From an uncultured Clostridia bacterium (GTDB lineage: Bacteria; Bacillota; Clostridia; Oscillospirales; Acutalibacteraceae), in assembly GCA_937898195.1 (NCBI GenBank), contig CALEJD010000109.1, positions 1 through 21,960 of the forward strand: 21,960 bases of DNA, read 5' to 3'. Every line of letters starts with the position of its first letter. Positions within the stretch are counted from its first letter, which is position 1. Positions 7,379 through 14,466 of the stretch are shown here, in pieces. The translations under genes and the position numbers were made by a program. The notes under the pieces were generated by a model, which was given only the letters and a program-made list of their open reading frames with translations, had not been told where the DNA came from and did not search any database.

Positions 7379-9436
7379 TTAAAGATTTTTGTAATAATCG
7401 TAGTTAATTCCACGACGATTTGCTTTGAAGTTATCCATAACTTCGTCCATTTTCTCATTCATTTCTTTTGCGATTTCAGGATATGTGTTTGTTCTGTTAT
7501 AGCTTTCGCTGACATCGTCGTTGAGAATGAAGAGCCAATTCTTTCTTGTCTTGTCGAAGAATGCAGGGTTATCGTTCTGCATCTTACGGAAATACTTGAA
7601 TGTTACAAACTCGTTATCAACAAGAACAGGATATTTATAATCTTTATATTCTTCACGATTAAGAACATCAGTTGTTGAAACTGTGTATTGAATTGCTTTA
7701 AGTTTTTCGCGTTTCATATGAAGAATTGGATGGTCTTCGTTATGAATTGCAGTATCTTTTGTAAGCACTGGCATCATCGAAACACCATCGATAGTTCGGT
7801 CTGATGGAAGATAATTCTTCTGACCGTTATTGCCTGTTATTCCGCAAAGGTCAATAAGTGTTGGGAACATATCAGCAAGAACTGAACTTTGTTTTCTTGT
7901 TGTTCCTGCTTCCCAAAGTCCACCATTATTTGTCCACTTAATCATAAATGGAACTTTTTGACCAGCTTCATAAGCTGTGTATTTACCCCCGCGAAGTTCA
8001 CCAGTTGAACCTTCAAGAGCAGGACCGTTGTCACTTGTGAAAACGATAATAGTGTTATCCATTACGCCGAGTTCTTCAAGTGTGTTGAAGAGCTCACCAA
8101 GATAATAATCAAACTCTGTAACACAGTCAACATAAGTGCCCATACCTGTTGTGCCATCAAAATCGTCACCTGCAAAAACAGGACCGTGTGGCCATGGTGT
8201 TGCATAATATGCGAAGAAAGGTTCGTCAGAATTTGTAACTTTGTCTGTAATCCAGTCGTTGATTTCGCCGTGAATCCATTCGCTAAGTTTGCTCTGGTCT
8301 TTTTTGCCGTCAACAAACATTTCATCAACACCGTGAACGATTTCATATTCACCGTTTTCTTCTTGCACGTGATAGAATGGTGTCATATCGTTAACGTGGT
8401 GGCTACCATAGAAATAGTCAAAGCCTTGATTTGTTGGAAGATATTCGCCATAGTCGCCCAAATGCCATTTGCCGAATGCCCCTGTGTTGTAACCAGCATT
8501 CTGGAAAACTTCTGCAATTGTAATTTCGTCACCGAGCATACCGTCACAGTTGTTGCCCATCTCAATAGAGTTGAAAATACGAGTTGATGCAAATGGTGAA
8601 AGTGTATCGAATGTAGGATAAATAACATTATCTGCATATCCACGGAATGGATAACGACCTGTCATAAGGCTGAAACGAGCAGGTGAACAAACTGAATAAC
8701 TTGAATAGAAGTTGTCAAAATTAACGCCTTCTTCACCAATACTGTCAATGTTTGGTGTAGCAAAGTCACCACCATTGATTGAAACATCAGCCCAACCTAA
8801 GTCATCCATAAGAATGAAAAGAACATTAGGTTTGTTTTCTGTGTTTTTATCAAGTTTGTTAAGATAATCATCGTGACCTTCCCAAAGTCTGTCAACATTA
8901 GGCGTAGCGCGAAGATTCATTGTGATTACATAGAAAGATGATGTTGCAGCAAGAACCAAACTGATAATACTTGTAATTACAACATGAGCACCTTTTTTCT
9001 CAAATTGCTTTTTACCAACGAAATAAAGAGCAAGAAGAGCGAGAATGCAAGGAAGAATAATTAAGATGTTTCCACCTAATCTTACAAAGAAATTAAAATT
9101 ATCATTACCTGCTGTCAATGTGTTTTCAAGTGTGCTCCAACCTGCTTTGCCTGACATAAACGCACCAAAACCTGCATCAGCACCCCAAATTGAGAAATAG
9201 AGAACAATTGCAAGACCGTTGATTGCATATGTAATAAAATTCCAGATATAAAGCTTTTTGAAAATGAAAATTTCCAACATCATAAGAGCGACAACAATGC
9301 ACATAAACGCAACGTTAACAACTGCAACGATGTTAAGTCGCATAATGAGTAATGCGAGAGCTAAAACAATGCCGATTGCCATAACAATCATAGGGAAAAC
9401 TTTTTTTGATTTGTCAAAGACAATTCCCTTTTTCAT
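7379..9436 (-). CDS. Membrane-anchored Cys-type sulfatase
   Basis: A 685-residue protein with five predicted N-terminal membrane helices (about 14-33, 35-57, 62-84, 118-140, 150-172) and a large extracellular alkaline-phosphatase-fold domain from about 203. Sulfatase motifs are VLFILMDDLGWAD (metal-binding Asp pair), C250-S-P-A-R followed by SLMTGRYPFR (the formylglycine signature, Cys type), FGKWHLG, TPWPHGP, TSDNGP and RGGKYT. The topology is that of lipoteichoic acid synthases, but those use a catalytic Thr; the CxPxR motif and adjacent maturase make this a true sulfatase. Substrate unknown; a host or self sulfated glycan outside the membrane is likely. The ATG at 9436 is preferred over an upstream in-frame ATG because it follows AAAGGAGG directly. 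Confidence 0.92.
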   Translation of the reverse strand: MKKGIVFDKSKKVFPMIVMAIGIVLALALLIMRLNIVAVVNVAFMCIVVALMMLEIFIFKKLYIWNFITYAINGLAIVLYFSIWGADAGFGAFMSGKAGWSTLENTLTAGNDNFNFFVRLGGNILIILPCILALLALYFVGKKQFEKKGAHVVITSIISLVLAATSSFYVITMNLRATPNVDRLWEGHDDYLNKLDKNTENKPNVLFILMDDLGWADVSINGGDFATPNIDSIGEEGVNFDNFYSSYSVCSPARFSLMTGRYPFRGYADNVIYPTFDTLSPFASTRIFNSIEMGNNCDGMLGDEITIAEVFQNAGYNTGAFGKWHLGDYGEYLPTNQGFDYFYGSHHVNDMTPFYHVQEENGEYEIVHGVDEMFVDGKKDQSKLSEWIHGEINDWITDKVTNSDEPFFAYYATPWPHGPVFAGDDFDGTTGMGTYVDCVTEFDYYLGELFNTLEELGVMDNTIIVFTSDNGPALEGSTGELRGGKYTAYEAGQKVPFMIKWTNNGGLWEAGTTRKQSSVLADMFPTLIDLCGITGNNGQKNYLPSDRTIDGVSMMPVLTKDTAIHNEDHPILHMKREKLKAIQYTVSTTDVLNREEYKDYKYPVLVDNEFVTFKYFRKMQNDNPAFFDKTRKNWLFILNDDVSESYNRTNTYPEIAKEMNEKMDEVMDNFKANRRGINYDYYKNL

Positions 9437-9469
9437 TTTGCTTCCTCCTTTTAGAAACATAATAGATAT

Positions 9470-9498
9470 ATTATATAGTAATTTTTAGAAATGTTCAA
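9470..9498 (-). promoter_or_regulatory. Sigma-A promoter of the sulfatase operon
   Basis: On the minus strand, TTGAAC (9498-9493) and TATAAT (9475-9470) with 17 bases between. This is a near-consensus promoter with no visible operator, giving a leader of about 25 bases. Confidence 0.78.
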
Positions 9499-9512
9499 TA
9501 TAACAAATCAAT

Positions 9513-9544
9513 AAAAAAAGGCAGTCTTTTTTTGCAGACTGCCT
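9513..9544 (-). terminator. Intrinsic terminator of the carboxypeptidase-acyltransferase operon
   Basis: On the minus strand, AGGCAGTCT pairs with AGACTGCCT (9 bp) and is followed by seven T (plus-strand A run 9513-9519). It sits just after the acyltransferase stop and just upstream of the sulfatase promoter. Confidence 0.88.
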
Positions 9545-9551
9545 AATTTTT

Positions 9552-10289
9552 TCATTCAGTATAGTTTTTAGAAAAATTTAATATCATTTCATAAACTTTT
9601 TCGTTGAGTATATTAACGTCACTTCGGGTCATGCCTTCGGTGTTTATGGGGTCAAGTATATTTACAGATGCATTTACTCCTTTGCCAAGTTGGTGACCGT
9701 TGCCCTCGAACATACGATGTACATTGTGAAGATATACAGGTACAATTGTAACGCCTGTCTTCTTTGCAATTTTGAATGCGCCATTTTTAAATGGTTCAGG
9801 TGTGTTTGAGAATGTTCTTCTACCTTCAGGGAAAATTGCCATTGAAAATCCATTGTTGATGTTTTCAGCGGTTTTGTTTATTGCTTCAACTGATTGTCTT
9901 ACGTCAGTAACATCAATTGGTACACAGTTAAAATGCCTGAAAAGTTGCTTGATAAAAGGCATATTAGCCATAGTCTTTCTCACAACAAAACCAAAAGGAT
10001 AGTCTTTAAGGGCATATAAAAGAATGGGAATATCTGCATAGCTCTGATGGTTTGGAACAAAAAGCACAGGTCTGTCAGTTGGAATTTTTTCAAGTCCGTT
10101 TACTTTTAAATTGCACTCTGCAACCTTAAGGCAATATTCTGACCAACCCTGAACAGTTTTAGTTGCCAAGTTAAATTCTTTCTGCTTTTCACCGCTTTTT
10201 TCAAATGCTTCCATTTTCTTTATGGCAGGGTGTACCTTTGTTAAACCATAAATTATTACTTTAATCCAAAATTTTGTTGTTTCTGTCAT
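9552..10289 (-). CDS. plsC: 1-acylglycerol-3-phosphate acyltransferase (PlsC-like)
   Basis: This 245-residue enzyme of the LPLAT family transfers an acyl chain to the sn-2 position of lysophosphatidate to form phosphatidate, the precursor of membrane phospholipids. The catalytic HX4D motif is N80-H81-QSYA-D86, the glycerophosphate-binding motif is FPEGRR (153-158), and VPIDV and IVPVYLHN follow the family order. The segment before residue 60 contains a weak amphipathic membrane-association region. It is the second gene of an operon with the VanY-like gene: the stop of that gene lies four bases upstream, and GAGTG within its end serves as ribosome site. The symbol denotes family membership; a paralogue with another acyl-acceptor is possible. 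Confidence 0.88.
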   Translation of the reverse strand: MTETTKFWIKVIIYGLTKVHPAIKKMEAFEKSGEKQKEFNLATKTVQGWSEYCLKVAECNLKVNGLEKIPTDRPVLFVPNHQSYADIPILLYALKDYPFGFVVRKTMANMPFIKQLFRHFNCVPIDVTDVRQSVEAINKTAENINNGFSMAIFPEGRRTFSNTPEPFKNGAFKIAKKTGVTIVPVYLHNVHRMFEGNGHQLGKGVNASVNILDPINTEGMTRSDVNILNEKVYEMILNFSKNYTE

Positions 10290-10293
10290 AATT

Positions 10294-11178
10294 TCACTCT
10301 TTTTCTAAATATTCAATGTATTCTTCAAGACACATACCCAGTTGATTCATTTTCTTTGCGTGCTCAACGCCCACATATCGATAATGCCAAGGCTCATAAA
10401 TAATTTCTGTTATATTTGTTTTATCTTTTGGATAACGAAGAATAAATCCATAGTTTTCTGCGTTTTCTGAAAGCCACTTGAACTGTGCTGTCTTTTCAAA
10501 GTTTTCAGAAAGGTCTCTGTTGCCTTTTACCAAAATGTCAATTGCTAAACCAAGGTTATGTTCACTTGTGCCGGGATATGCACGGGACTTATTTGTTTTA
10601 GCTTTTGCTTGCTCAAGGGTTAACCCACTTTTCATATTGTTTTCAACAGAACGAACAAAATTACGGTTTTGTCTGACAATACTACGATAACCCGAATAGA
10701 AATCCAATGGAACACCCGCTTTTTCAGCGGCTGCAAACATATCTTTAAGTGGTTGATAAGCCAATTTGTCAATAGCTAAAATATCAAAATCAGATTTATT
10801 GAGTATTGATTTATCAACGGCTTGTCCGTTGGACCAATAAACTAAATCCCACTCAAAATCTTCAGGGAGCTCGTAATAATTGTTAACAAGAGCCAATGCT
10901 CTGCCGTGCTTGTTTATATCAGCAGGCTTTGCGTTGGGTGCACGGTATTTTGCATATTGATAAAATGATTTGACCGTTGGCTTTGTTGTAGTAGTCGTAG
11001 TAGTTGTAGTTGTCGTGGTAGATGTGGTTGTCGTGGTTGACTCCGTAGTTGACGGTAAAGTTGTATTAACAGGTTTATATTCTTCTTTCTGTTGCGAGTT
11101 CTTTAAAAGGCAAATACCCGCTACAAAAATAACAAGGCATAAGACCGATGCTAAAATAATTCTTGTTGTCTTATTCAT
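10294..11178 (-). CDS. Membrane-anchored D-Ala-D-Ala carboxypeptidase, VanY family (M15B)
   Basis: A 294-residue peptidase expected to trim the terminal D-Ala of peptidoglycan stems outside the membrane. A single N-terminal helix (about 6-25) anchors it, followed by an extreme Thr-rich linker (about 39-68, with a run of 12 Thr) as a wall-spanning spacer. In the catalytic domain, YSGYRS (161-166), S205-E-H207-NLGLAI-D214 and EPWH (E262, H265) give the zinc ligands H207, D214, H265 and the catalytic Glu. The frame extends 18 codons upstream; the ATG at 11178 is chosen because it follows GGAGTG and the longer version would begin at or before the transcript start. No vancomycin-resistance genes are nearby, so this is a housekeeping relative. 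Confidence 0.9.
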   Translation of the reverse strand: MNKTTRIILASVLCLVIFVAGICLLKNSQQKEEYKPVNTTLPSTTESTTTTTSTTTTTTTTTTTTKPTVKSFYQYAKYRAPNAKPADINKHGRALALVNNYYELPEDFEWDLVYWSNGQAVDKSILNKSDFDILAIDKLAYQPLKDMFAAAEKAGVPLDFYSGYRSIVRQNRNFVRSVENNMKSGLTLEQAKAKTNKSRAYPGTSEHNLGLAIDILVKGNRDLSENFEKTAQFKWLSENAENYGFILRYPKDKTNITEIIYEPWHYRYVGVEHAKKMNQLGMCLEEYIEYLEKE

Positions 11179-11200
11179 ACTACCACACTCCAATACGATT

Positions 11201-11229
11201 ATTATACAGAAATCAAACGAAATTTTCAA
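11201..11229 (-). promoter_or_regulatory. Sigma-A promoter of the VanY-like/plsC operon
   Basis: Minus strand: TTGAAA (11229-11224), 17 bases, TATAAT (11206-11201), with the start codon at 11178. Near-consensus. Confidence 0.78.
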
Positions 11230-11310
11230 CACCTGTTACAACAATAACCCAAAATGTTAACAAATGCTTAACAAAATGGGTGAATAAAAGTTAATAATTC
11301 AATATTTATC

Positions 11311-11339
11311 TTGACTTTTTTGCGAATTTATTGTAAATT
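11311..11339 (+). promoter_or_regulatory. Probable sigma-A promoter of the GST-repeat protein gene
   Basis: TTGACT (11311-11316), 17 bases, TAAATT (11334-11339). The -10 box is imperfect but the position, about 42 bases before the ATG, is right. Confidence 0.55.
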
Positions 11340-11380
11340 TATAGGGTAAAGGTTTAATAATCGGAAAGGGGTACCTTAAA

Positions 11381-12346
11381 ATGGCTAAAAAAATTATTAC
11401 ACCCGAAGAATATAAAGAAAAACAGGCAAAAAAAGCTGCTAAAAGAAAGCGCTTTTTTGAAATGTTTTTAAAGACTCTTGCTTTGTGTCTTGCAATTGCA
11501 TTGGTTTATAGCACAACTACTATTGCATACACAAGAATTGAAATGCTCACTCCTGACGAAGTTGTTGATGCAGATGGTGGCTTGAAAGATGGATTTGAAG
11601 ATACAGATTCAGGCGATTCAGGTTCAACAGGTAGCACAGGTTCAACAGATTCAGGTTCAACAGGTAGCACAGGTTCAACCGGTAGTACAGGCTCAACTGG
11701 TTCAACTGATAGTGCAGACAAAGATGCATCAGCTAAAGACCAAGAAATTCTTGATATGTATAAAAAAGGCGTTACTAATGCAAGAACAAAGTCAAGCAAA
11801 GTTATCCGTGTAAAAGACGGTGCTATCAACTATAAGGGCGTTGCTGAAGCAGGTAAACTTTCAAGTGTTTTATCAACACTTATGGGTATGTTTATGGTTA
11901 AGGATGAAGCTTCAATTGAAGCTAAAAACGAAGATTGGGATAAGTCAAAGCTTCCTGACCCAAGTGCTCTTACAATCAATGGCATTAAGGATATCAAGCG
12001 TGAAGATAAAGGCAGCACTTACGTGATTACCGTTTTTGCTAAAGATGAAAAGAACCCAAAAGCTGGTGGTGATGGCGTTGGTGCTGTAGCAGGCGTTATT
12101 GAAGAAAGCCAGATTAAAGGAGCTATCGGTTCAGTTCCTGGTCTTACTTTAGAAGGAATTAGCATTGACTACGAGAATGTAGTAGCTGTTGCAACAATCG
12201 ACAAGGCAAGCGGTAACTGTGTTGAACTTAAACTTAATGCTCCTTGCTTCCTTAATGTTGGACACGCAAAAGTTCCACTTGTCGGAGAAGTAGATAACGC
12301 AAAAGTTGGTATTCAGGTTATCACAGAATATAAAATTTCTTACTAA
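11381..12346 (+). CDS. Membrane-anchored extracellular protein with Gly-Ser-Thr repeat linker, unknown
   Basis: A 321-residue protein I cannot assign. It starts with a Lys-rich cytoplasmic stretch (1-25), then a membrane helix at about 26-49. Next comes an acidic Asp/Gly segment and a GST repeat linker at about 76-110, then a folded-looking extracellular domain of about 200 residues with several beta-type segments (TINGIKDIKREDKGSTYVIT, then ISIDYENVVAVATIDK) and only two Cys (GNCVEL, APCFLN), which could form a disulfide. Ribosome site AAAGGGG, start ATG at 11381. The topology (type II anchor, flexible spacer, outer domain) suggests a wall-spanning surface protein. It is monocistronic, with its own promoter and terminator. 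No enzyme motif was recognised. Confidence 0.8.
   Translation: MAKKIITPEEYKEKQAKKAAKRKRFFEMFLKTLALCLAIALVYSTTTIAYTRIEMLTPDEVVDADGGLKDGFEDTDSGDSGSTGSTGSTDSGSTGSTGSTGSTGSTGSTDSADKDASAKDQEILDMYKKGVTNARTKSSKVIRVKDGAINYKGVAEAGKLSSVLSTLMGMFMVKDEASIEAKNEDWDKSKLPDPSALTINGIKDIKREDKGSTYVITVFAKDEKNPKAGGDGVGAVAGVIEESQIKGAIGSVPGLTLEGISIDYENVVAVATIDKASGNCVELKLNAPCFLNVGHAKVPLVGEVDNAKVGIQVITEYKISY
11621..11709 (+). repeat. In-gene tandem repeat coding for a Gly-Ser-Thr linker
   Basis: A 26-base stretch beginning GGTTCAACAGGTAGCACAGG occurs at 11621-11646 and identically at 11654-11679 (33-base period), with further degenerate GGTTCAACN units to 11709. It keeps the reading frame, so copy-number change would alter linker length without a frameshift. 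Confidence 0.85.
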
Positions 12347-12361
12347 TTAAAACTTAAAAAT

Positions 12362-12395
12362 AAAGGACTTAACTCATTGAGTTAGGTCCTTTTTG
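12362..12395. terminator. Bidirectional terminator between convergent genes
   Basis: A 14-bp stem from AAAGGACTTAACTC and GAGTTAGGTCCTTT (one T-G pair) with a 3-base loop, T-rich on both exits. It closes the GST-repeat gene and the convergent spoVT gene. Confidence 0.88.
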
Positions 12396-12397
12396 TT

Positions 12398-12937
12398 TTA
12401 TTCTTCTGTCTGTTTTCCCAAGAAAGACGCCGCAACAGAAATTAGTTTGATTTCTGTCTGTGTGGGCATACTACCATCAGAATTGAGCATAAGCACAACT
12501 GCACCTGCAACGTCACCACCGCCAATGATGGGGTAAGCAATTCCTGCTTCCTTTTCACTGTCTGCAAGCGGATATAAAGCCTTAATGTCAGGGGACGCAA
12601 CATAGTTCTCTCGGTCTTCAATCATATCTTCTAAAGCCGTTGAAATGCGTTTATCAAGCGCATCTTTTTTAGGCATACCCGAAACCGCAATAACGTGGTC
12701 ACGGTCTGTGATAATAACAGGCAAATTTGTCGCCCTGTTCAATACATCTGTATATTGACTGGCAAATTCTGACAATTCACCAATGGGGGAATACTTTTTA
12801 AAAATAACTTCACCGTCAGACGCAGTATAAATCTCTAACGGGTCTCCCTCACGGATTCGCATAGTCCTTCTAATCTCTTTCGGAATAACAACCCTTCCCA
12901 AATCGTCAATTCTTCTCACAATCCCAGTTGCTTTCAT
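12398..12937 (-). CDS. spoVT: Stage V sporulation transcription factor SpoVT
   Basis: A 179-residue DNA-binding regulator that in Bacillus tunes sigma-G-dependent forespore genes and spore maturation. The N-terminal AbrB-type swapped-hairpin domain (about 1-50) contains MKATGIVRRIDDLGRVVIPK and EIRRTMRIREGDPLEIY. The C-terminal part (about 55-179) is a GAF-type domain. The length matches the Bacillus protein (178). The frame stays open 31 codons upstream, but those codons translate a GC-rich repeat element and begin without a ribosome site; the ATG at 12937 matches the family start, with AAGGAG about 12 bases before it, slightly far. Its presence marks an endospore-forming lineage. Confidence 0.95.
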   Translation of the reverse strand: MKATGIVRRIDDLGRVVIPKEIRRTMRIREGDPLEIYTASDGEVIFKKYSPIGELSEFASQYTDVLNRATNLPVIITDRDHVIAVSGMPKKDALDKRISTALEDMIEDRENYVASPDIKALYPLADSEKEAGIAYPIIGGGDVAGAVVLMLNSDGSMPTQTEIKLISVAASFLGKQTEE

Positions 12938-12961
12938 ATATGAATCAATCTCCTTATTCAC

Positions 12962-13037
12962 ATTCGTAGGGGACGGCGTCCTCGACGTCCCGAAAGAAAT
13001 CAAAGGAAAACGGGTTGTCGGGGACGCCAACCCCTAC
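12962..13037. repeat. GC-rich inverted-repeat element upstream of spoVT
   Basis: Two arms face each other: one begins ATTCGTAGGGGACGGCGTCC (12962-12992), the other ends GGGGACGCCAACCCCTAC (13011-13037). GTAGGGG..GGCGTCC is complementary to GGACGCC..CCCCTAC, so the 76-base unit can fold into a long hairpin. The left arm is a variant of the repeats at 21218-21248 and 21925-21955. It is far more GC-rich than its surroundings and looks like a small dispersed palindromic (REP/MITE-like) element. Confidence 0.8.
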
Positions 13038-13319
13038 ACAAAAATTTCAAATTGTGATGTTAGTATTTGTGATTAAAGGGAATTTATACTGTGTGAAAAT
13101 AGTTTTTTAACTATGAAAAATGCGTCATAACGCGACAAAATTGATACATTAATGTGTCAAAACGCGTCACGAAATTTCCGCTTTTTTGCATCTTTAAAAG
13201 GCACAACCCACGCATTTGCGTGGGTTGTGGTGATTTTGACTCTTGAATTTATGTGTCAAAACGCGTCGTTTGAAAAGCCAATATTTCGGGATGAATTGAA
13301 CATAAATATAAATTAAAAA
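13038..13319. other. Repeat- and palindrome-rich intergenic stretch upstream of spoVT
   Basis: No gene is visible. It holds ATAGTT-TTTT-AACTAT (13099-13114), the near-palindrome TTGATACATTAATGTGTCAA (13141-13160) and the 17-base direct repeat ATGTGTCAAAACGCGTC at 13152-13168 and 13251-13267. A degenerate copy (14 of 17 matching) lies at 13120-13136. A 13-bp hairpin CACAACCCACGCA/TGCGTGGGTTGTG (13202-13229) lies between the two exact repeats. A spoVT promoter must lie in or near this region but I could not identify one with confidence. Confidence 0.7.
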
Positions 13320-13360
13320 GAAAAAACCCACTCTGTACTTTTGAGGGTACAGAGCTGGGC
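13320..13360 (-). terminator. Intrinsic terminator after the secreted-protein gene
   Basis: Minus strand: CCCAGCTCTGTAC pairs with GTACAGAGTGGG (one mismatched position) and is followed by six or more T (plus-strand A run 13318-13326). It lies 12 bases after the stop at 13372. Confidence 0.85.
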
Positions 13361-13371
13361 TTTTGACTTAA

Positions 13372-13779
13372 TTAACCTGGGTAATCAAATTTTGTGTAAG
13401 TTTCGCTACCTGCAGTGCAAGTAACTTTAATTCTGTAATCAGCAAAAATGTTGATAAGTCTTGTTTCTTCAAGAACAAGTGTTCTACCTGTGCCGGATTT
13501 TGTCCATGTTTCAAGTGTTTTGTAGCCAGTTGATTCTTCTTTCTGGAATTCAATTTTAATATATAAGGATGTTGAAACTTTTGATGTAAGTATAACGCTA
13601 GAAGTTGAATTCAAGCCACTGATTGTGAATGATGTTGACACAGCACTTATAGTTGTGAAGCAAGGCGCTATTTCATAATCATTTTCAATAACAACGGCAG
13701 AAGAATTTAATGCAAAAACAGAAAGCAACATTGTAAAAATTAAAATAATACTCACACTTTTCTTAATAATATTTGACAT
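13372..13779 (-). CDS. Small secreted protein, function unknown
   Basis: A 135-residue protein with a typical Sec signal peptide: KK at 6-7, hydrophobic core at about 9-24, likely cleavage after NSSA (about residue 28). The mature part of about 107 residues is Thr/Ser-rich with alternating beta-type segments (SFTISGLNSTSSVILTSKVS, SLYIKIEFQ, RTLVLEETRLI, DYRIKVTCTA) and looks like a single beta-sandwich. It has two Cys, C40 and C124. I do not recognise the family. It lies 57 bases downstream of the anti-sigma gene in the same direction and is probably co-transcribed, making it a candidate envelope effector or a target of that sigma factor. Its ribosome site GGGGGTG is sequestered by a hairpin. 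Confidence 0.75.
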   Translation of the reverse strand: MSNIIKKSVSIILIFTMLLSVFALNSSAVVIENDYEIAPCFTTISAVSTSFTISGLNSTSSVILTSKVSTSLYIKIEFQKEESTGYKTLETWTKSGTGRTLVLEETRLINIFADYRIKVTCTAGSETYTKFDYPG

Positions 13780-13786
13780 AAAAAGT

Positions 13787-13825
13787 CACCCCCTCAAACT
13801 ATCATAAATCGTTTAAATGGGGGTG
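13787..13825 (-). promoter_or_regulatory. Hairpin burying the ribosome site of the secreted-protein gene
   Basis: Minus strand: CACCCCC (13825-13819) is the exact complement of GGGGGTG (13793-13787), the ribosome site of the gene starting at 13779. Inside, TTAAAC pairs with GTTTGA after a two-base bulge. TTTTT follows two bases later, so the element could also act as a weak terminator after the anti-sigma gene. Confidence 0.6.
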
Positions 13826-13836
13826 TTTTGTTATAT

Positions 13837-14466
13837 TTATTCTATTGTTTCAGCGATTTTTAACAGTTCTTCTATTGGTAAATTTCCGTCTATTCTAAAT
13901 ATATAATCATTTTCAATCCAAATTACATTGCTATTACCGAAGGCATCTGTTCCATATGTATACTTAACGCCATTAATGAGTGTCTCTGTGGTGCCGAGGT
14001 TCTCAGTATCAAAGTCTATTTCGATTGATGAAGAACATTTTGTAATGATAAAAGACAAATCATTTATTGACAAATAATCATATACTACACCTTTAGAGAT
14101 GATGTGCTTACTCTCCAACTCAAACCCTTCTGGTATGTAACCTACTGTTATTTTATCAGGTACAGAGTTTTTATTATGTTTTGTCATTTGATATCTGCTT
14201 GCAATATTGAAATTATCCATAAAAGAATCTCTTGAAGATGGGAATACAAATGCAGTCATCATTAATGCTAAAAGAATAGCAGCCACAAGCATAATCCTAA
14301 TTGTTTTAGTGGTGAAATGATGATAAACATTTCCACGCATTTTGTTTTTGAGCGCATTCATACGTCTGGTATGCTTTTTACTATATTCCGGTTCGGGCAA
14401 TTCCGCGGGGATAGTTGCTACCCATTCTTCATAAGAGAGAATACACGCTTTTGCAAATTTACTCAT
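13837..14466 (-). CDS. Membrane anti-sigma factor, DUF4367-like
   Basis: A 209-residue partner of the ECF sigma encoded just upstream. It has a cytoplasmic N-terminus of about 54 residues without a Cys/His zinc motif (the expected sigma-binding region), one membrane helix at about 55-75 and an extracellular domain. The C-terminal segment, GVKYTYGTDAFGNSNVIW followed by YIFRIDGNLPIEELLKIAE, has the features of DUF4367 domains found in Firmicutes anti-sigma proteins. The start codon overlaps the sigma stop by eight bases (ATGAGTAA), the tight coupling expected for equal amounts; GAGGGTG is the ribosome site. The sigma-binding role is inferred from operon structure and topology. Confidence 0.8.
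   Translation of the reverse strand: MSKFAKACILSYEEWVATIPAELPEPEYSKKHTRRMNALKNKMRGNVYHHFTTKTIRIMLVAAILLALMMTAFVFPSSRDSFMDNFNIASRYQMTKHNKNSVPDKITVGYIPEGFELESKHIISKGVVYDYLSINDLSFIITKCSSSIEIDFDTENLGTTETLINGVKYTYGTDAFGNSNVIWIENDYIFRIDGNLPIEELLKIAETIE

Noticed and set aside
7379..9436. Lipoteichoic acid synthase annotation
   Set aside because: The topology fits, but the nucleophile is Cys in a C-S-P-A-R formylglycine motif, with GKWHLG and an adjacent anSME, so it is a sulfatase.
10294..11178. Vancomycin-resistance cluster
   Set aside because: Only a VanY-family domain is present. There is no VanHAX-type ligase, dehydrogenase or VanRS pair nearby.
10970..11260. Plus-strand open frame rich in Val opposite the VanY-like gene
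   Set aside because: It is the antisense reading of the Thr-codon run in the VanY linker, with no ribosome site and no independent support.
11506..11829. Antisense open frames over the GST-repeat linker
   Set aside because: They come from the repetitive Gly-Ser-Thr codons read on the other strand, and the genuine gene has promoter, ribosome site, membrane anchor and terminator.
12938..13030. Longer N-terminus for SpoVT (31 extra residues)
   Set aside because: The extra codons translate the GC-rich inverted-repeat element, there is no ribosome site at 13030, and the ATG at 12937 matches the family start and length.
13120..13267. CRISPR array
   Set aside because: Only two exact and one degenerate 17-base copies at unequal spacing, with a hairpin between them and no cas genes.
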